From contig NZ_NHOT01000001.1 in NCBI RefSeq assembly GCF_002197755.1, positions 62,001-126,000 of the forward strand: a DNA stretch of 64,000 nucleotides, read 5' to 3'. Positions within the stretch are counted from its first letter, which is position 1, and the number at the start of each line of letters is the position of its first letter. This document shows positions 26,687 to 35,996 of this stretch, in pieces. The translations under genes and the position numbers were made by a program. The notes beneath the pieces are model-generated. The model searched no databases, had not been told where the DNA came from, and saw only the letters and a program-made list of their open reading frames with translations. This DNA is from Pedobacter sp. AJM. Its GTDB lineage: Bacteria > Bacteroidota > Bacteroidia > Sphingobacteriales > Sphingobacteriaceae.

Positions 26687-28120
26687 ATGCAAAAGATTAT
26701 AAAATATACTTTTTTATCAGCCATGATGGCAACATTAGGCTTGCAGGGTTGTAAAGATAGCTACTTTGATAAACTATCTGATAATCCGAATCAGGTAACA
26801 GCACCAAGTTTAAATGCTTTGCTGGCTACTTCTACTTATAAGGCTGGTTTTAACAATTACAGCGTGGCCAGCATTATCCTTCCATATGTGCAATATACAG
26901 CCAACCCGGCGGCAAATGGTGCCGGAGATACCTTCCAGGCTATTGATTTCAGTGCCACCTGGGATTTGCTTTATTTTGCCATGGCTGATGCCAATGAAAT
27001 GAAAAAACTGGCTGTAACACAAAATTCAAGTGAATATAAAGGTGTGGCCGATGTATTAATTGCCTATAACCTGATGATGGTGAATGACCTTTGGGGCGAT
27101 GCACCATTTTCTGAAGCATTCAACATCAATAACCTGGTGCCAAAATATGATAAACAGCAAGATGTTTATGCGTCGACATTGGCACTGGTAGATGAGGCCA
27201 TCACAGAACTATCTAAAACCAACTCTGCCATTAAACTGGCTGCAGCAAGCGATTTAATTTACGGCACTAATGTTTCTACTGAAAGGGCAAACTGGTTAAA
27301 AATGGCTTATGCACTAAAGGCCCGTTTGCTGAATAAGGTGAGTAAGTCCGGTACTTATAATCCTGCTGCTGTATTGGATGCGGTGAGTAAATCCTTTACG
27401 GGTAATGACGATGATGCCAGAATGCAGACCTTTAGAGAACGCAGTCCGTGGGCAACAGTGGCTTTAAATAATGAACAACAATCATTGGGTGGCTGGCTTT
27501 CAGAGCAGTTGATCGACGCTTTAAATGGAACAACCTATGGTGTCTTTGATCCGCGTTTGCAGAAAATTACAGATTTAACAGTAGATGGGAAATATATCGG
27601 AACAGTGAATGGTGCAGGAAACCGGGCTCCGGGTGCCAATACCCGAAAAGATGAAAATTACATTTCGCGCAACTCTCCATGGAGTGGAAACACATCGCCA
27701 ATTTTTATCGTGACTTATGCAGAACTAAAATTTATTGAGGCTGAGGCCGCATTGAATATTGATCGGGCCAGATCCTATGCTGCTTATTTAGCAGCCATCC
27801 GGGCGAATATGGATAAATTCCAGGTTTCAGCCACAGATAAAGAAGCGTATATGGCGCAGCCAACAGTGGCGGTTGGTGCAGCTGCATTAACGAAAAGCTT
27901 AATTTTTAAGGAAAAATACATTGCCACTTATCTAAATCCGGAAGCCTGGAATGATGCCCGCCGCTTTGATTATCAATATAAAGATTTCACCATGCCGGTA
28001 AATGCTGCGTTGCCAACCTTTATTCGCCGCCTGGATTATCCTCAGGGTGAAAGAAGCAAAAATGGAGCAAACGTACCCATTGATGTCCCAAGGACAAGCA
28101 GGTTGTGGTGGGATCAGTAA
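26687..28120 (+). CDS. SusD-like (SusD-like_2) outer-membrane lipoprotein
   Basis: A 477-residue lipoprotein with lipobox LQGCKDSYF. The start FDKLSDNPNQVTAPSLNALLATS and the end LDYPQGERSKN with PIDVPRTSRLWWDQ are typical of the SusD-like_2 group. It would lie as a lid on the preceding SusC channel. It differs from the classical SusD at 1-1866, which has the SusD/RagB C-terminal pattern. A terminator follows, then a peptidase gene in the same direction. Confidence 0.92.
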   Translation: MQKIIKYTFLSAMMATLGLQGCKDSYFDKLSDNPNQVTAPSLNALLATSTYKAGFNNYSVASIILPYVQYTANPAANGAGDTFQAIDFSATWDLLYFAMADANEMKKLAVTQNSSEYKGVADVLIAYNLMMVNDLWGDAPFSEAFNINNLVPKYDKQQDVYASTLALVDEAITELSKTNSAIKLAAASDLIYGTNVSTERANWLKMAYALKARLLNKVSKSGTYNPAAVLDAVSKSFTGNDDDARMQTFRERSPWATVALNNEQQSLGGWLSEQLIDALNGTTYGVFDPRLQKITDLTVDGKYIGTVNGAGNRAPGANTRKDENYISRNSPWSGNTSPIFIVTYAELKFIEAEAALNIDRARSYAAYLAAIRANMDKFQVSATDKEAYMAQPTVAVGAAALTKSLIFKEKYIATYLNPEAWNDARRFDYQYKDFTMPVNAALPTFIRRLDYPQGERSKNGANVPIDVPRTSRLWWDQ

Positions 28121-28143
28121 CATTTTTATAAAAAGAAATTTCC

Positions 28144-28177
28144 AGCCCTTTCCTTTTAATGGATAGGGCTTTTTTTG
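28144..28177 (+). terminator. Terminator between susD-like and S9 peptidase genes
   Basis: A stem of AGCCCT with AGGGCT, extended by CC/GG across a small internal mismatch, followed by T7. It could reduce transcription into the peptidase gene. Confidence 0.7.
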
Positions 28178-28201
28178 TAATTTATCATCAAACGTTAAAC
28201 C

Positions 28202-30277
28202 ATGAAGCATTTGTTTTTCGTACTGTTGTGCTGTTGTTCAACAAATATTTTTGCGCAGTCTTTTTCTGTTCAGTCGGTTCTGAGTTATCCCTTTCCATCT
28301 CAATTGGTGGCTTCCCCAAAGGGATCAAATGTGGCATGGACGGCAAATGAACAGGGCAAAAGAAATATTTATGTTGCAGGAGCACCAGACTATAAGGCCA
28401 TAAAAATGACCAGTTATAACGAGGATGACGGACAGGAACTCACCAGCCTTTCGTTTTCTACGGATGGAAACTGGATTGTTTATGTCAGGGGGGGAGATCA
28501 TGGAGGTAAAGACGGTGGACCTGTAAACGCGGCATCTGCTCCGCTTGCTCCAAAAATGCAGGTATTTTCGCTTAACCTTAAAAATCGAAATACGATCCCA
28601 CTCGGCGAAGGTGATTATCCCCTGATTTCACCTGATGGTAAGTTAGTTATTTTTTCAAATGGCGGACAAGTTAAAAGTGTGCCAATAGATGGATCAACAG
28701 CGGCTAAACCGTTATTTTATGCCAAAGGAAACAATAGCGATTACAGATGGTCGCCGGACGGGAAGAAAATAGCTTTTGTTTGCAACCGGATGGATCATTC
28801 CTATGTAGGGATTTACACCGATCAGAAAACACCTGTTCAATGGCTGTTGCCTTCTTTTTCAAGAGATATTACGCCTTCCTGGTCGCCTGATGGAAATGAA
28901 ATTGCTTTTATCAGACTGCCTGGCATTGGTTTGGAAACGGATTCCATTTTAACCCGAAAACATCAGCCATGGGCCATCTGGAAAGTTAATGTTAATAATG
29001 GCAAAGGGATGCAGCTTAACAAGGCACCTGAAACCATCAGGGGTTCATTTCCCGCCATGGAAGGAGGAGCCAATTTAATGTGGGCACATCAGAAAATCGT
29101 ATTTACTTCTTATGAGGACGGCTGGCCACATCTATATGCGATGAATCCTGACGGATCGGGAAAAACCTTACTCACGCCGGGAAATTTTACTGTTGAAAAT
29201 ATCAAGCTGAGTAATGATTTAAAAACATTGGTATTTGCGGCCAATACGGGTCTAGATAAGGATGATCTGGACAGACGCCACATTTATCAGTCATCTGTAG
29301 ATCAGCCCGGGATGAAGCCGCTTACTACCGGAAAAGGGATTGAGGCTTATCCTGTTATTTCGGGAGATGGTAAAAATGTATTCTGTTTAAGTGCTACTGC
29401 AAGTCAGCCTTTATTACCAGCGAGGATTGATCAGGGTAAAATCCATCTGATCGGAGCAGAGTTGCTTCCAACAGATTTTCCAACCAGCGCGCTGGTTAGC
29501 CCGGTTCATGTGAGTTTTAAGTCGGCAGATGGAAAAACAGTTTATGGGCAACTATTTTCTCCGAAAAAGACGGTTAAAAATCATCCTGCCATTGTTTATG
29601 TACACGGAGGACCACAGCGACAGATGATGCTGGGCTGGAACCCGATGGATTATTATTCCATCGATTATGCTTTGAACCAATACCTGGTAAACCTGGGTTT
29701 TACAGTGTTATCAGTAAATTACAGATTGGGTTTGGGTTATGGATATGATTTCCATAAGCCTTTACGGGCAGGGGCTCAAGGTGCTTCAGAATACCAGGAT
29801 ATTAAAGCTGCTGGTGAATGGCTGGCTCAACAGGCTAATGTAGATCCGGCAAGAATCGGTATTTATGGTGGATCATATGGTGGTTATTTAACTGCTTTGG
29901 CATTGGGAAAAGATTCCAGATTATTTGCGGCTGGGGTAGATATTCACGGCGTAAACAGCCGGTTTAGCAGTGTGGCAATGGAAGGTAAATTACCCACTCC
30001 CGATGCAGACCTTGCCGCAAAGATTGCAGGTGAATCTTCGCCCGTCGCTTATTTAAAAACGTGGACTTCACCAACACTAATTATCCATGCAGATGACGAT
30101 CGTAATGTAGCCTTTAGCCAAAGTGTTGATTTAGTTAAACGATTTGAAGATAGGAAGTTCAACTTTGAATTCTTAGTTATTCCTGATGATACTCATCACT
30201 GGATGAAATTTTCCAATTCGGTTAAAGTCAGTGAAGTTACGGCTGATTTTCTTACACGTAAGCTGATGAAAAATTAA
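28202..30277 (+). CDS. Exported S9 family prolyl-oligopeptidase-type peptidase
   Basis: A 691-residue exported peptidase (signal peptide to IFAQ). Residues about 25-420 form a beta-propeller with WD40-like PD40 repeats (YRWSPDGKKIAFVC, PSWSPDGNEIAFIR). The C-terminal alpha/beta-hydrolase domain has nucleophile S558 in YGGSYGGYL, aspartate in HADDDRNV and histidine in DDTHHWMKF, the S9 triad in order. It probably cleaves short peptides in the periplasm. It follows a SusCD pair and converges with an oligopeptide-binding lipoprotein gene (stops overlap by 4 nt), so a peptide-use module is likely. Confidence 0.92.
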   Translation: MKHLFFVLLCCCSTNIFAQSFSVQSVLSYPFPSQLVASPKGSNVAWTANEQGKRNIYVAGAPDYKAIKMTSYNEDDGQELTSLSFSTDGNWIVYVRGGDHGGKDGGPVNAASAPLAPKMQVFSLNLKNRNTIPLGEGDYPLISPDGKLVIFSNGGQVKSVPIDGSTAAKPLFYAKGNNSDYRWSPDGKKIAFVCNRMDHSYVGIYTDQKTPVQWLLPSFSRDITPSWSPDGNEIAFIRLPGIGLETDSILTRKHQPWAIWKVNVNNGKGMQLNKAPETIRGSFPAMEGGANLMWAHQKIVFTSYEDGWPHLYAMNPDGSGKTLLTPGNFTVENIKLSNDLKTLVFAANTGLDKDDLDRRHIYQSSVDQPGMKPLTTGKGIEAYPVISGDGKNVFCLSATASQPLLPARIDQGKIHLIGAELLPTDFPTSALVSPVHVSFKSADGKTVYGQLFSPKKTVKNHPAIVYVHGGPQRQMMLGWNPMDYYSIDYALNQYLVNLGFTVLSVNYRLGLGYGYDFHKPLRAGAQGASEYQDIKAAGEWLAQQANVDPARIGIYGGSYGGYLTALALGKDSRLFAAGVDIHGVNSRFSSVAMEGKLPTPDADLAAKIAGESSPVAYLKTWTSPTLIIHADDDRNVAFSQSVDLVKRFEDRKFNFEFLVIPDDTHHWMKFSNSVKVSEVTADFLTRKLMKN

Positions 30278-31908
30278 TTCTTCTTAATGTTTTTTAAAAT
30301 TATTAAGCTTAAAGCATTAAAAGCATAACCGCTGATGTTATTTTGAAGCATCACGACAGATTGATCATAAAATAACGGAACCACCGGCGATTGATCCATC
30401 ACCAGCTGATCCATTTTCCGGTAAAGTTCAAAACGTTTTTCTGTATGGGTTTCGTAATAACTTTGCTCAAATAATTTGTCAAAATCCCGGTTATAAAAGG
30501 CAAAATAATTGGGTCCGTTAGGTACTTTATTTTTGGAATAAAACATCGAAAGGAAGTTTTCGCCATCAGCATAATCTGCCAGCCAGGAGCCTCTAAAGAA
30601 ATTTACGTTATTCTTAGACATCAGATCTCTTAAACTTGCACTCGGACTCACATCAATTTTAACCTTCATCCCAATATTGGTCAGTTCGCCCTGAATAAAT
30701 TCAATCAAATCTTTATAAGTGGTGGTGGTATTTAATGTGATTTCAGGTAAACCCTTGCCCTCCGGAAAACCAGCTTCTTTTAATAACCTGGCAGATAAAA
30801 CAGGGTTGTAAGTGTAACCACGCACTGCTAAACTATCAAAGCCGGGCATGCCTTTCGGAATAAATCCTGACGTGGCCGCAATACCAATGCCATTTCTCAA
30901 ATACCGGATTAATTTATCCCGGTCGATGGCGTAATTAATGGCTTGCCTGATCTTTTTTATTCTTAACGGCGATTGCTTTACAATGGTCAGATTAGTATCG
31001 ACTAAAATACCTACATACTCCGTGCATAGATAGGGGCTTTTGGTTAAGGTGAATTTGTCTTTATATTTAGAAACCATTTTGCCACTCTTGGTTAGAATGT
31101 CATCGCGGTAGCTGCCATCAACATTATAATAAAAATCCAAATCCTTTTTCAGGAAACTCATAAAGCCACTTTGCTTATCGGTAATGAATGTTGCTTTTAC
31201 GGCATCCAGATAAGGTAGCTTGGTTCCTTTTTGATCATGTTCAAAATAATGCTCATTCTTTAATAAAACCAGGATCTCGCCCTCTTTCCAGTACTTAAAT
31301 TTAAAGGGGCCTGTGCCAATCGGGTGGCTTCTGAAATTTTTTCCGTAATGGGTAACTACTTCCTCAGGTACCACCGAACAATATTGTGTGGTTAACAAAT
31401 TCATCAATGGAGGAAAGGGTTTTACCAGTTTAATCTGAAAAGTCGAATCATTTATGGCGATAAAATTACGCCTGTCTTTTACCTTATCGCTAAAAATCCA
31501 TCCACCGGAAGAAGCCACTTTAGGGTCGATTAACCGGTAAAAACTATAACTGAAATCTTTGGCTACTACCTTTCTGCCTTTGCCGTTTTTAAAAATCGGA
31601 TCATCATGAAAGTAAACATCATTGCGAAGATTAAAGGTATACGTCAAGGCATCCTCAGATATTTTCCAATTTTTAGCAATGCAGGGAACACTTTGAAGAT
31701 TGGAATCGATCTGTACCAGGCCATTAAAAATCTGATTGCTCATCCAGATGGCATTCTGGTTGCGGGCAAAAGCCGGATCGATGGAGGTTAAGCCCTGATC
31801 GAGATTAATATTAAATGTTTTTTTATGATTATTTGAAGTATCCTGATGACATGAAACGAAAATAATGCTAATGAAAATCCAAAATATATAATTAAATGAG
31901 GCTCGCAT
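30274..31908 (-). CDS. Oligopeptide-type ABC substrate-binding lipoprotein (SBP_bac_5)
   Basis: A 544-residue lipoprotein of the dipeptide/oligopeptide-binding family. The start at 31908 gives an exact lipoprotein signal (FISIIFVSC). The frame is open further upstream to 32040, but that part overlaps the divergent gene and is not signal-like. Family features: LTSIDPAFARNQNAIWMSNQ, LTYTFNLRNDVYFHD, HPIGTGPFKFKYWKEGE and IRQAINYAIDRDKLI. No permease or ATPase gene is nearby, so it either serves a distant transporter or acts alone. It is convergent with the S9 peptidase gene. Confidence 0.9.
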   Translation of the reverse strand: MRASFNYIFWIFISIIFVSCHQDTSNNHKKTFNINLDQGLTSIDPAFARNQNAIWMSNQIFNGLVQIDSNLQSVPCIAKNWKISEDALTYTFNLRNDVYFHDDPIFKNGKGRKVVAKDFSYSFYRLIDPKVASSGGWIFSDKVKDRRNFIAINDSTFQIKLVKPFPPLMNLLTTQYCSVVPEEVVTHYGKNFRSHPIGTGPFKFKYWKEGEILVLLKNEHYFEHDQKGTKLPYLDAVKATFITDKQSGFMSFLKKDLDFYYNVDGSYRDDILTKSGKMVSKYKDKFTLTKSPYLCTEYVGILVDTNLTIVKQSPLRIKKIRQAINYAIDRDKLIRYLRNGIGIAATSGFIPKGMPGFDSLAVRGYTYNPVLSARLLKEAGFPEGKGLPEITLNTTTTYKDLIEFIQGELTNIGMKVKIDVSPSASLRDLMSKNNVNFFRGSWLADYADGENFLSMFYSKNKVPNGPNYFAFYNRDFDKLFEQSYYETHTEKRFELYRKMDQLVMDQSPVVPLFYDQSVVMLQNNISGYAFNALSLIILKNIKKN

Positions 31909-31922
31909 GAAATAAGGATTGT

Positions 31923-31930
31923 TATTTTTG
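31923..31930 (+). promoter_or_regulatory. -7 box between divergent binding-protein genes
   Basis: TATTTTTG matches TAnnTTTG, 19 nt before the ATG at 31949 of the plus-strand gene. No -33 box at ideal spacing is seen. Confidence 0.4.
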
Positions 31931-31948
31931 CACAAATTAATAAATTTA

Positions 31949-32407
31949 ATGCAGATGTCTTTTTTAAACGATTTATTTATCGGCCTTGATGCTACAAAAC
32001 GTGAAGATTTACAGGAACGTTTAGATATTGTGGAGCACAAAATTAAATTTATGGAAAAAGTGCCCGTGGCTGTGCTTGATGTAAGTAATATGCCGGGCTA
32101 TTATTTTTCTGAAGAAATTGCCTTCGCTGGTGGAATGATAGAGGCAGATATCATGAGTGCCGTATTCATTATTTACTATCAGCCTGAAAAAACGCTGACC
32201 GATTTAATGCGGGAAGTGCCATCCCTGTTAAGTTCAGACTGGCAGGCGGTGAAAAACAACCGGATTATCTTGCTTAATGATGATGTTAACCGGGAGAGAT
32301 CTGCTGAAAACGTAGTGTCTTTAATTGAAGATATGGCCGAAATGCTGCATCCTGGCTCGTTTATTTTTGGTCACGAAGGCGACAAGTGGATTCGTTTTGG
32401 CGCATAA
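31949..32407 (+). CDS. Cytoplasmic half-size BtuF/TroA-type binding-protein-like protein
   Basis: A 152-residue protein without signal peptide. It resembles only the C-terminal lobe of class III (BtuF/FepB-type) substrate-binding proteins: VAVLDVSNMPGYYFSEEIAFAGG corresponds to the lobe-2 entry, and SDWQAVKNNRIILLNDDVN with SAENVVSLIEDMAEMLHPG to its last strands and helix. Full-length relatives are about 270-380 residues and exported. Starts at 31949 and 31955 (both ATG) are about equally good; the earlier ATG-free extension to 31919 overlaps the promoter region. It is divergent from the oligopeptide-binding lipoprotein. The function is unknown. Confidence 0.65.
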   Translation: MQMSFLNDLFIGLDATKREDLQERLDIVEHKIKFMEKVPVAVLDVSNMPGYYFSEEIAFAGGMIEADIMSAVFIIYYQPEKTLTDLMREVPSLLSSDWQAVKNNRIILLNDDVNRERSAENVVSLIEDMAEMLHPGSFIFGHEGDKWIRFGA

Positions 32408-32489
32408 CAAAGGGGAAACAGAGGGCTGGTTTTGACGAAGAACGGCCAATAAGTCTACATCATCTAAATGCATCAAATTCAATTTCATC

Positions 32490-33563
32490 ATGAAAAAACT
32501 TACATTAATCGTTATTCTTTTCTTTTCATCCTTGTTAGTCAGTGCACAAGTTGTTCCAACACTAACGGCAGATGTGGCTGATCAACTTTCAAGGATGCCT
32601 TTAGGATGCATCAGTCAGGAATTTCCCAATAAAACTTCTCATGTAGCCAATGCAGCTATAGATGGTCGATTGTTGCCCAGTGAATTACACCCTGCATTTT
32701 ATGGCTGTTTAGATTGGCACAGTTCTGTGCATGGTCACTGGATGTTGATTCGGTTACTAAAAACCATTCCGGATTTAAAAAATAAGCCAGAAATTGTTGC
32801 CCATCTCAACAAAACCTTTACCCCAGAAAAAATGAGGGCGGAGGCCGAATATTTTACGAAATACCAGGTAGCCAATACCTACGAACGGACTTATGGATGG
32901 GCCTGGTTATTAAAACTTGATCAGGAATTGTATACCTGGGATAATCCTGACGCAAAGAAATGGTATGCGGCGTTGCAACCCCTTACGCAGCAAATTTTGA
33001 AACTTTGGAAAGCTTATCTGCCTAAACAAACTTATCCAAACCGGACGGGTGTTCATCCCAATACGGCGTTTGGTTTAGTTTTTGCCTTAGATTGGGCCAG
33101 GACTTTAAAGGATGCTGATTTTGAAAAGCAAATTGATGAGAAGGCTAAAGCCTTTTATCTGGATAATACTGCTACACCGGCATACCTCGAGCCGGATGGA
33201 TCAGATTTCTTTTCGCCGAGCCTGGAGATAGCTGACTTAATGAGGCGGGTATTGCCGAATAAAGAATTTGTGCGTTGGTTAAATAAATTTTACGAAGAGA
33301 AAAGTATTAAACGCATCAGTGATCTACCAATCATTAGCGATATCAACGATTATCAGGGGGTTCACCTGGTTGGTTTATCGTTTACCCGGGCATGGTGTAT
33401 GAAGGGAATCGCTCAAGAATTACCTCAAAACCATAAACTAAAAAAGCATTTTGAAGTTACAGCCAACCGGTTTTTAGCCAATGCCTTACCACTTGTTTTT
33501 GCCGGCAATTATGGTGGCGATCATTGGTTGGCCTCTTTTGCGGTTTATGCATTAGAAAAATAG
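32490..33563 (+). CDS. DUF2891 family exported protein
   Basis: A 357-residue protein with signal peptide ending LVSAQ. It shows the conserved DUF2891 patterns: HPAFYGCLDWHSSVHGHWML, YERTYGWAWLLKLDQEL, HPNTAFGLVFALDWAR and FAGNYGGDHWLASFAVYAL. The fold is probably an (alpha/alpha) barrel, but no activity is established for the family as far as I know. The CLDWHSSVHGHW histidines and acidic residues suggest a metal or catalytic site. It follows the half-size binding protein by 82 nt; whether they share a transcript is unclear. Confidence 0.87.
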   Translation: MKKLTLIVILFFSSLLVSAQVVPTLTADVADQLSRMPLGCISQEFPNKTSHVANAAIDGRLLPSELHPAFYGCLDWHSSVHGHWMLIRLLKTIPDLKNKPEIVAHLNKTFTPEKMRAEAEYFTKYQVANTYERTYGWAWLLKLDQELYTWDNPDAKKWYAALQPLTQQILKLWKAYLPKQTYPNRTGVHPNTAFGLVFALDWARTLKDADFEKQIDEKAKAFYLDNTATPAYLEPDGSDFFSPSLEIADLMRRVLPNKEFVRWLNKFYEEKSIKRISDLPIISDINDYQGVHLVGLSFTRAWCMKGIAQELPQNHKLKKHFEVTANRFLANALPLVFAGNYGGDHWLASFAVYALEK

Positions 33564-33627
33564 TTTCTGAAGATTTGCATTAATCTTTTTTTTGGTAGAA
33601 ATTGCGATTGTATCAGTAGAGGATCAT

Positions 33628-33650
33628 GCGCTCGTTTCTAAAACGAGCGC
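33628..33650. repeat. Perfect 10-bp GC-rich hairpin between convergent genes
   Basis: GCGCTCGTTT and its exact reverse complement enclose a 3-nt loop (CTA). It lies between the convergent DUF2891 and beta-barrel genes and has no strong T-run. It could be a bidirectional terminator or a REP-like dispersed hairpin; no second copy was noticed in this window. Confidence 0.55.
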
Positions 33651-33665
33651 AAGGGATAAATTACA

Positions 33666-34253
33666 CTATTTTCGTCTGAATAAGCCAAAATTATACCTGA
33701 AACCGGCAACATAACTGGTATTGCTGTTTCCATTGCTGCCTTTAGCGAAGAACTCAATGTTATCGCCCTTTTTAAGTGGTAATTGATAACCTAATCCGTA
33801 TGCCTGGTAAAAGCCATTTGTGGCAGATGTACCATTATTATAGCTGGATCCTGCACCTTGATAAGTGTAGTTAGTAGTTGAATAAGCTTCCTGATAACCA
33901 AGGTCGGCAGATAGATAAAACCGGCCAATATAATATTTGGCTCCTGCATAGATTGCATTTTGAAGAAATTTCATGTTTTTAAATTGCGATACGCCGTTGC
34001 TAACCATATTCGTTGATCCATCGGCATTTTTTTGCGTATAGGCAATATTTACGCCGGCAGTAAGCCCCCAGTTTTTATTCAGCCGGTATTCATAACCAAC
34101 CTCTGCCCCGTAAACCGCGGCTTTAAGTGTGGCGTTATAGCCTGCAAAAGGTGAAACATGAACCGAATGTCTTACCAGTGAATCCTGTGCTTTGATTTTA
34201 GACATGCTGATTACTGTAATCAGCAGCATGAGAAGTATGTTTTTAGTTTTCAT
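33666..34253 (-). CDS. Small outer-membrane beta-barrel protein, unknown function
   Basis: A 195-residue exported protein (signal peptide ending KIKAQ). The mature part is a series of alternating amphipathic strands with aromatic ends (VYGAEVGYEYRL, WGLTAGVNIAYTQ, AIYAGAKYYIGRFYLSADLGY, YVAGFRYNFGLF), which suits an 8-stranded OmpA/OmpW-like barrel. The C-terminus ends FGLFRRK rather than in an aromatic residue. No particular family was recognised. The gene is monocistronic and convergent with the DUF2891 gene. Confidence 0.75.
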   Translation of the reverse strand: MKTKNILLMLLITVISMSKIKAQDSLVRHSVHVSPFAGYNATLKAAVYGAEVGYEYRLNKNWGLTAGVNIAYTQKNADGSTNMVSNGVSQFKNMKFLQNAIYAGAKYYIGRFYLSADLGYQEAYSTTNYTYQGAGSSYNNGTSATNGFYQAYGLGYQLPLKKGDNIEFFAKGSNGNSNTSYVAGFRYNFGLFRRK

Positions 34254-34480
34254 ACGGCTAAAATATACCCGCTAAAACCATAAATGGATTTATTAACCTC
34301 GTTTAACTAAGTTTACAATAATTAACTTAATTTATGTTAAAAACATCGGCTAAATGGCCTTTCCATTGCTGTTTTGATTTTCTCTTTGCGCCACCGCCCG
34401 TTAAAGACTAAGGCTTATTTTTTATTTGACAGGCCAATATCTTAACCCTCCTGGTTTTTTATGCCCCAGGTCATAAATCC

Positions 34481-35002
34481 TTAAAACCTAAGAAACTTAT
34501 CAATCTGCTCGTGCGTAAACCTAATGGTATCTTCCTGGATCAAATTTCCGGATGAATCCAGTTCCAGTTTAATGTTCGGAATATGAATGCGGAGGGGCAG
34601 TACATTCAGGTGAATGTAATGGCAAACGCCGGTGAAATGATCAATTCCGCGAATGTTTCCATATTTACCTGAAGAAATGCCAACCAGGCAGGCCTTTTTA
34701 TCATAAAAGCTGCCAGGGAAATCACAGGCATCAATCAATACCTTCAGCACGCCCGGAAAGCTGCCATTGTATTCAGGAATGATAAAAATAAATTTGGTTG
34801 TTTGTGTAATCAGGTCCTGTATTTTTTGAAAAGCGGTTGAGCGCTTGCCAAACATGTCCGTGTTCAATACATCGGCAGGCAAATGTTCAAGACTAAATAC
34901 ATTTACGTTTTCACCTCGCTGATGCAACTGTGCTTGATAATAATTGGCAACTTTTAACGTATTGCTATTGGGCCTGTTGGTGGCGGCTATTATAGTGATC
35001 AT
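34481..35002 (-). CDS. NADPH-dependent FMN reductase family protein
   Basis: A 173-residue flavodoxin-fold protein of the NADPH-dependent FMN reductase family. It has the flavin phosphate loop in IIAATNRPNSNTLKVANYY and the conserved FIIPEYNGSFPGVLKVLIDAC, then LVGISSGKYGNIRG. It is cytoplasmic and the electron acceptor is unknown. It is divergent from parA with a 183-nt shared upstream region. It is the third flavodoxin-fold reductase of this window, but not clustered with the other two. Confidence 0.9.
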   Translation of the reverse strand: MITIIAATNRPNSNTLKVANYYQAQLHQRGENVNVFSLEHLPADVLNTDMFGKRSTAFQKIQDLITQTTKFIFIIPEYNGSFPGVLKVLIDACDFPGSFYDKKACLVGISSGKYGNIRGIDHFTGVCHYIHLNVLPLRIHIPNIKLELDSSGNLIQEDTIRFTHEQIDKFLRF

Positions 35003-35185
35003 GGATGAATTGTTAATAAGATGTTCAAAACCCGGAAACCCTTATTGCTAAAATTGCCATATAGTTTGTATCTTAGCTGATTGAGAAAAAGGGTGTAAAC
35101 AACGCAAAAATAGAACTTTTTGCCGATTAAAAGGCATAAAATAAACAACGCCCAAATAAACGTTAAGTAAATTTCGGATAGATAG

Positions 35186-35989
35186 ATGAGCAAAATTATT
35201 GCATTAGCAAATCAAAAAGGTGGTGTTGGTAAAACAACTTCATCTATAAACCTGGCTGCCAGTTTAGCCGTATTAGAATACAAAACTTTATTGGTAGATG
35301 CTGATCCTCAGGCGAATTCAACATCAGGTATTGGCTTCGATCCCCGGAATATTAAAGATAGTATATACGAATGCATCATCAATGATATCGACCCGGCTCA
35401 GGCTATTCAGAAAACGGAAACGCCAAACCTGGATTTATTGCCCGCGCATATTGATCTGGTGGGTGCCGAAATTGAGATGATAAACCTCAATAACCGTGAA
35501 TATAAAATGAAGGCGGTTTTAGAGAAGATTAAAGATCAGTATGATTTTATCATTATTGACTGTTCCCCATCTCTGGGTTTAATTACCATTAATGCCTTAA
35601 CCGCTGCCGATTCAGTAATCATACCGGTTCAATGTGAGTATTTTGCACTCGAAGGTTTAGGGAAATTATTGAATACCATTAAGATTGTACAAAACCGTTT
35701 AAATCCTGACCTGGAAATAGAAGGCATTTTACTCACCATGTATGATGTGCGTTTACGTTTATCAAATCAGGTAGTAGAAGAAGTGAGAACACATTTCCAT
35801 GAATTGGTTTTTGATACCATCATTCAGCGGAATACGCGTTTAAGTGAAGCGCCGAGTTATGGCGTATCTGTTATCATGCACGATGCAAACTGTAAAGGTG
35901 CCATTAATTACCTCAACCTGGCCAGAGAGATTGTGAAGAAAAATGGCCTGTTAAAGGAAGAAGAAAATATTGATACTGCAACTTTATAA
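35186..35989 (+). CDS. parA: ParA/Soj chromosome-partitioning ATPase
   Basis: A 267-residue deviant Walker A ATPase. Residues 11-18 read KGGVGKTT; Walker A' DADPQANST and the Walker B strand FIIIDCSPSLG are present. It works with ParB and parS sites to move the replication origin region. It is followed 7 nt later by parB. The length and lack of a DNA-binding N-terminal extension fit the chromosomal (type Ib-like) Soj form. It opens a housekeeping run conserved across Bacteroidota. Confidence 0.95.
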   Translation: MSKIIALANQKGGVGKTTSSINLAASLAVLEYKTLLVDADPQANSTSGIGFDPRNIKDSIYECIINDIDPAQAIQKTETPNLDLLPAHIDLVGAEIEMINLNNREYKMKAVLEKIKDQYDFIIIDCSPSLGLITINALTAADSVIIPVQCEYFALEGLGKLLNTIKIVQNRLNPDLEIEGILLTMYDVRLRLSNQVVEEVRTHFHELVFDTIIQRNTRLSEAPSYGVSVIMHDANCKGAINYLNLAREIVKKNGLLKEEENIDTATL

Positions 35990-35996
35990 ATTATAG

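Noticed and set aside
31909..32040. N-terminal extension of the oligopeptide-binding lipoprotein
   Set aside because: It would overlap the divergent gene and hide the lipoprotein signal that starts at 31908.
35003..35185. parS site near parA/parB
   Set aside because: No GTTTCACGTGAAAC-like 16-bp palindrome was seen here or in the flanking genes.
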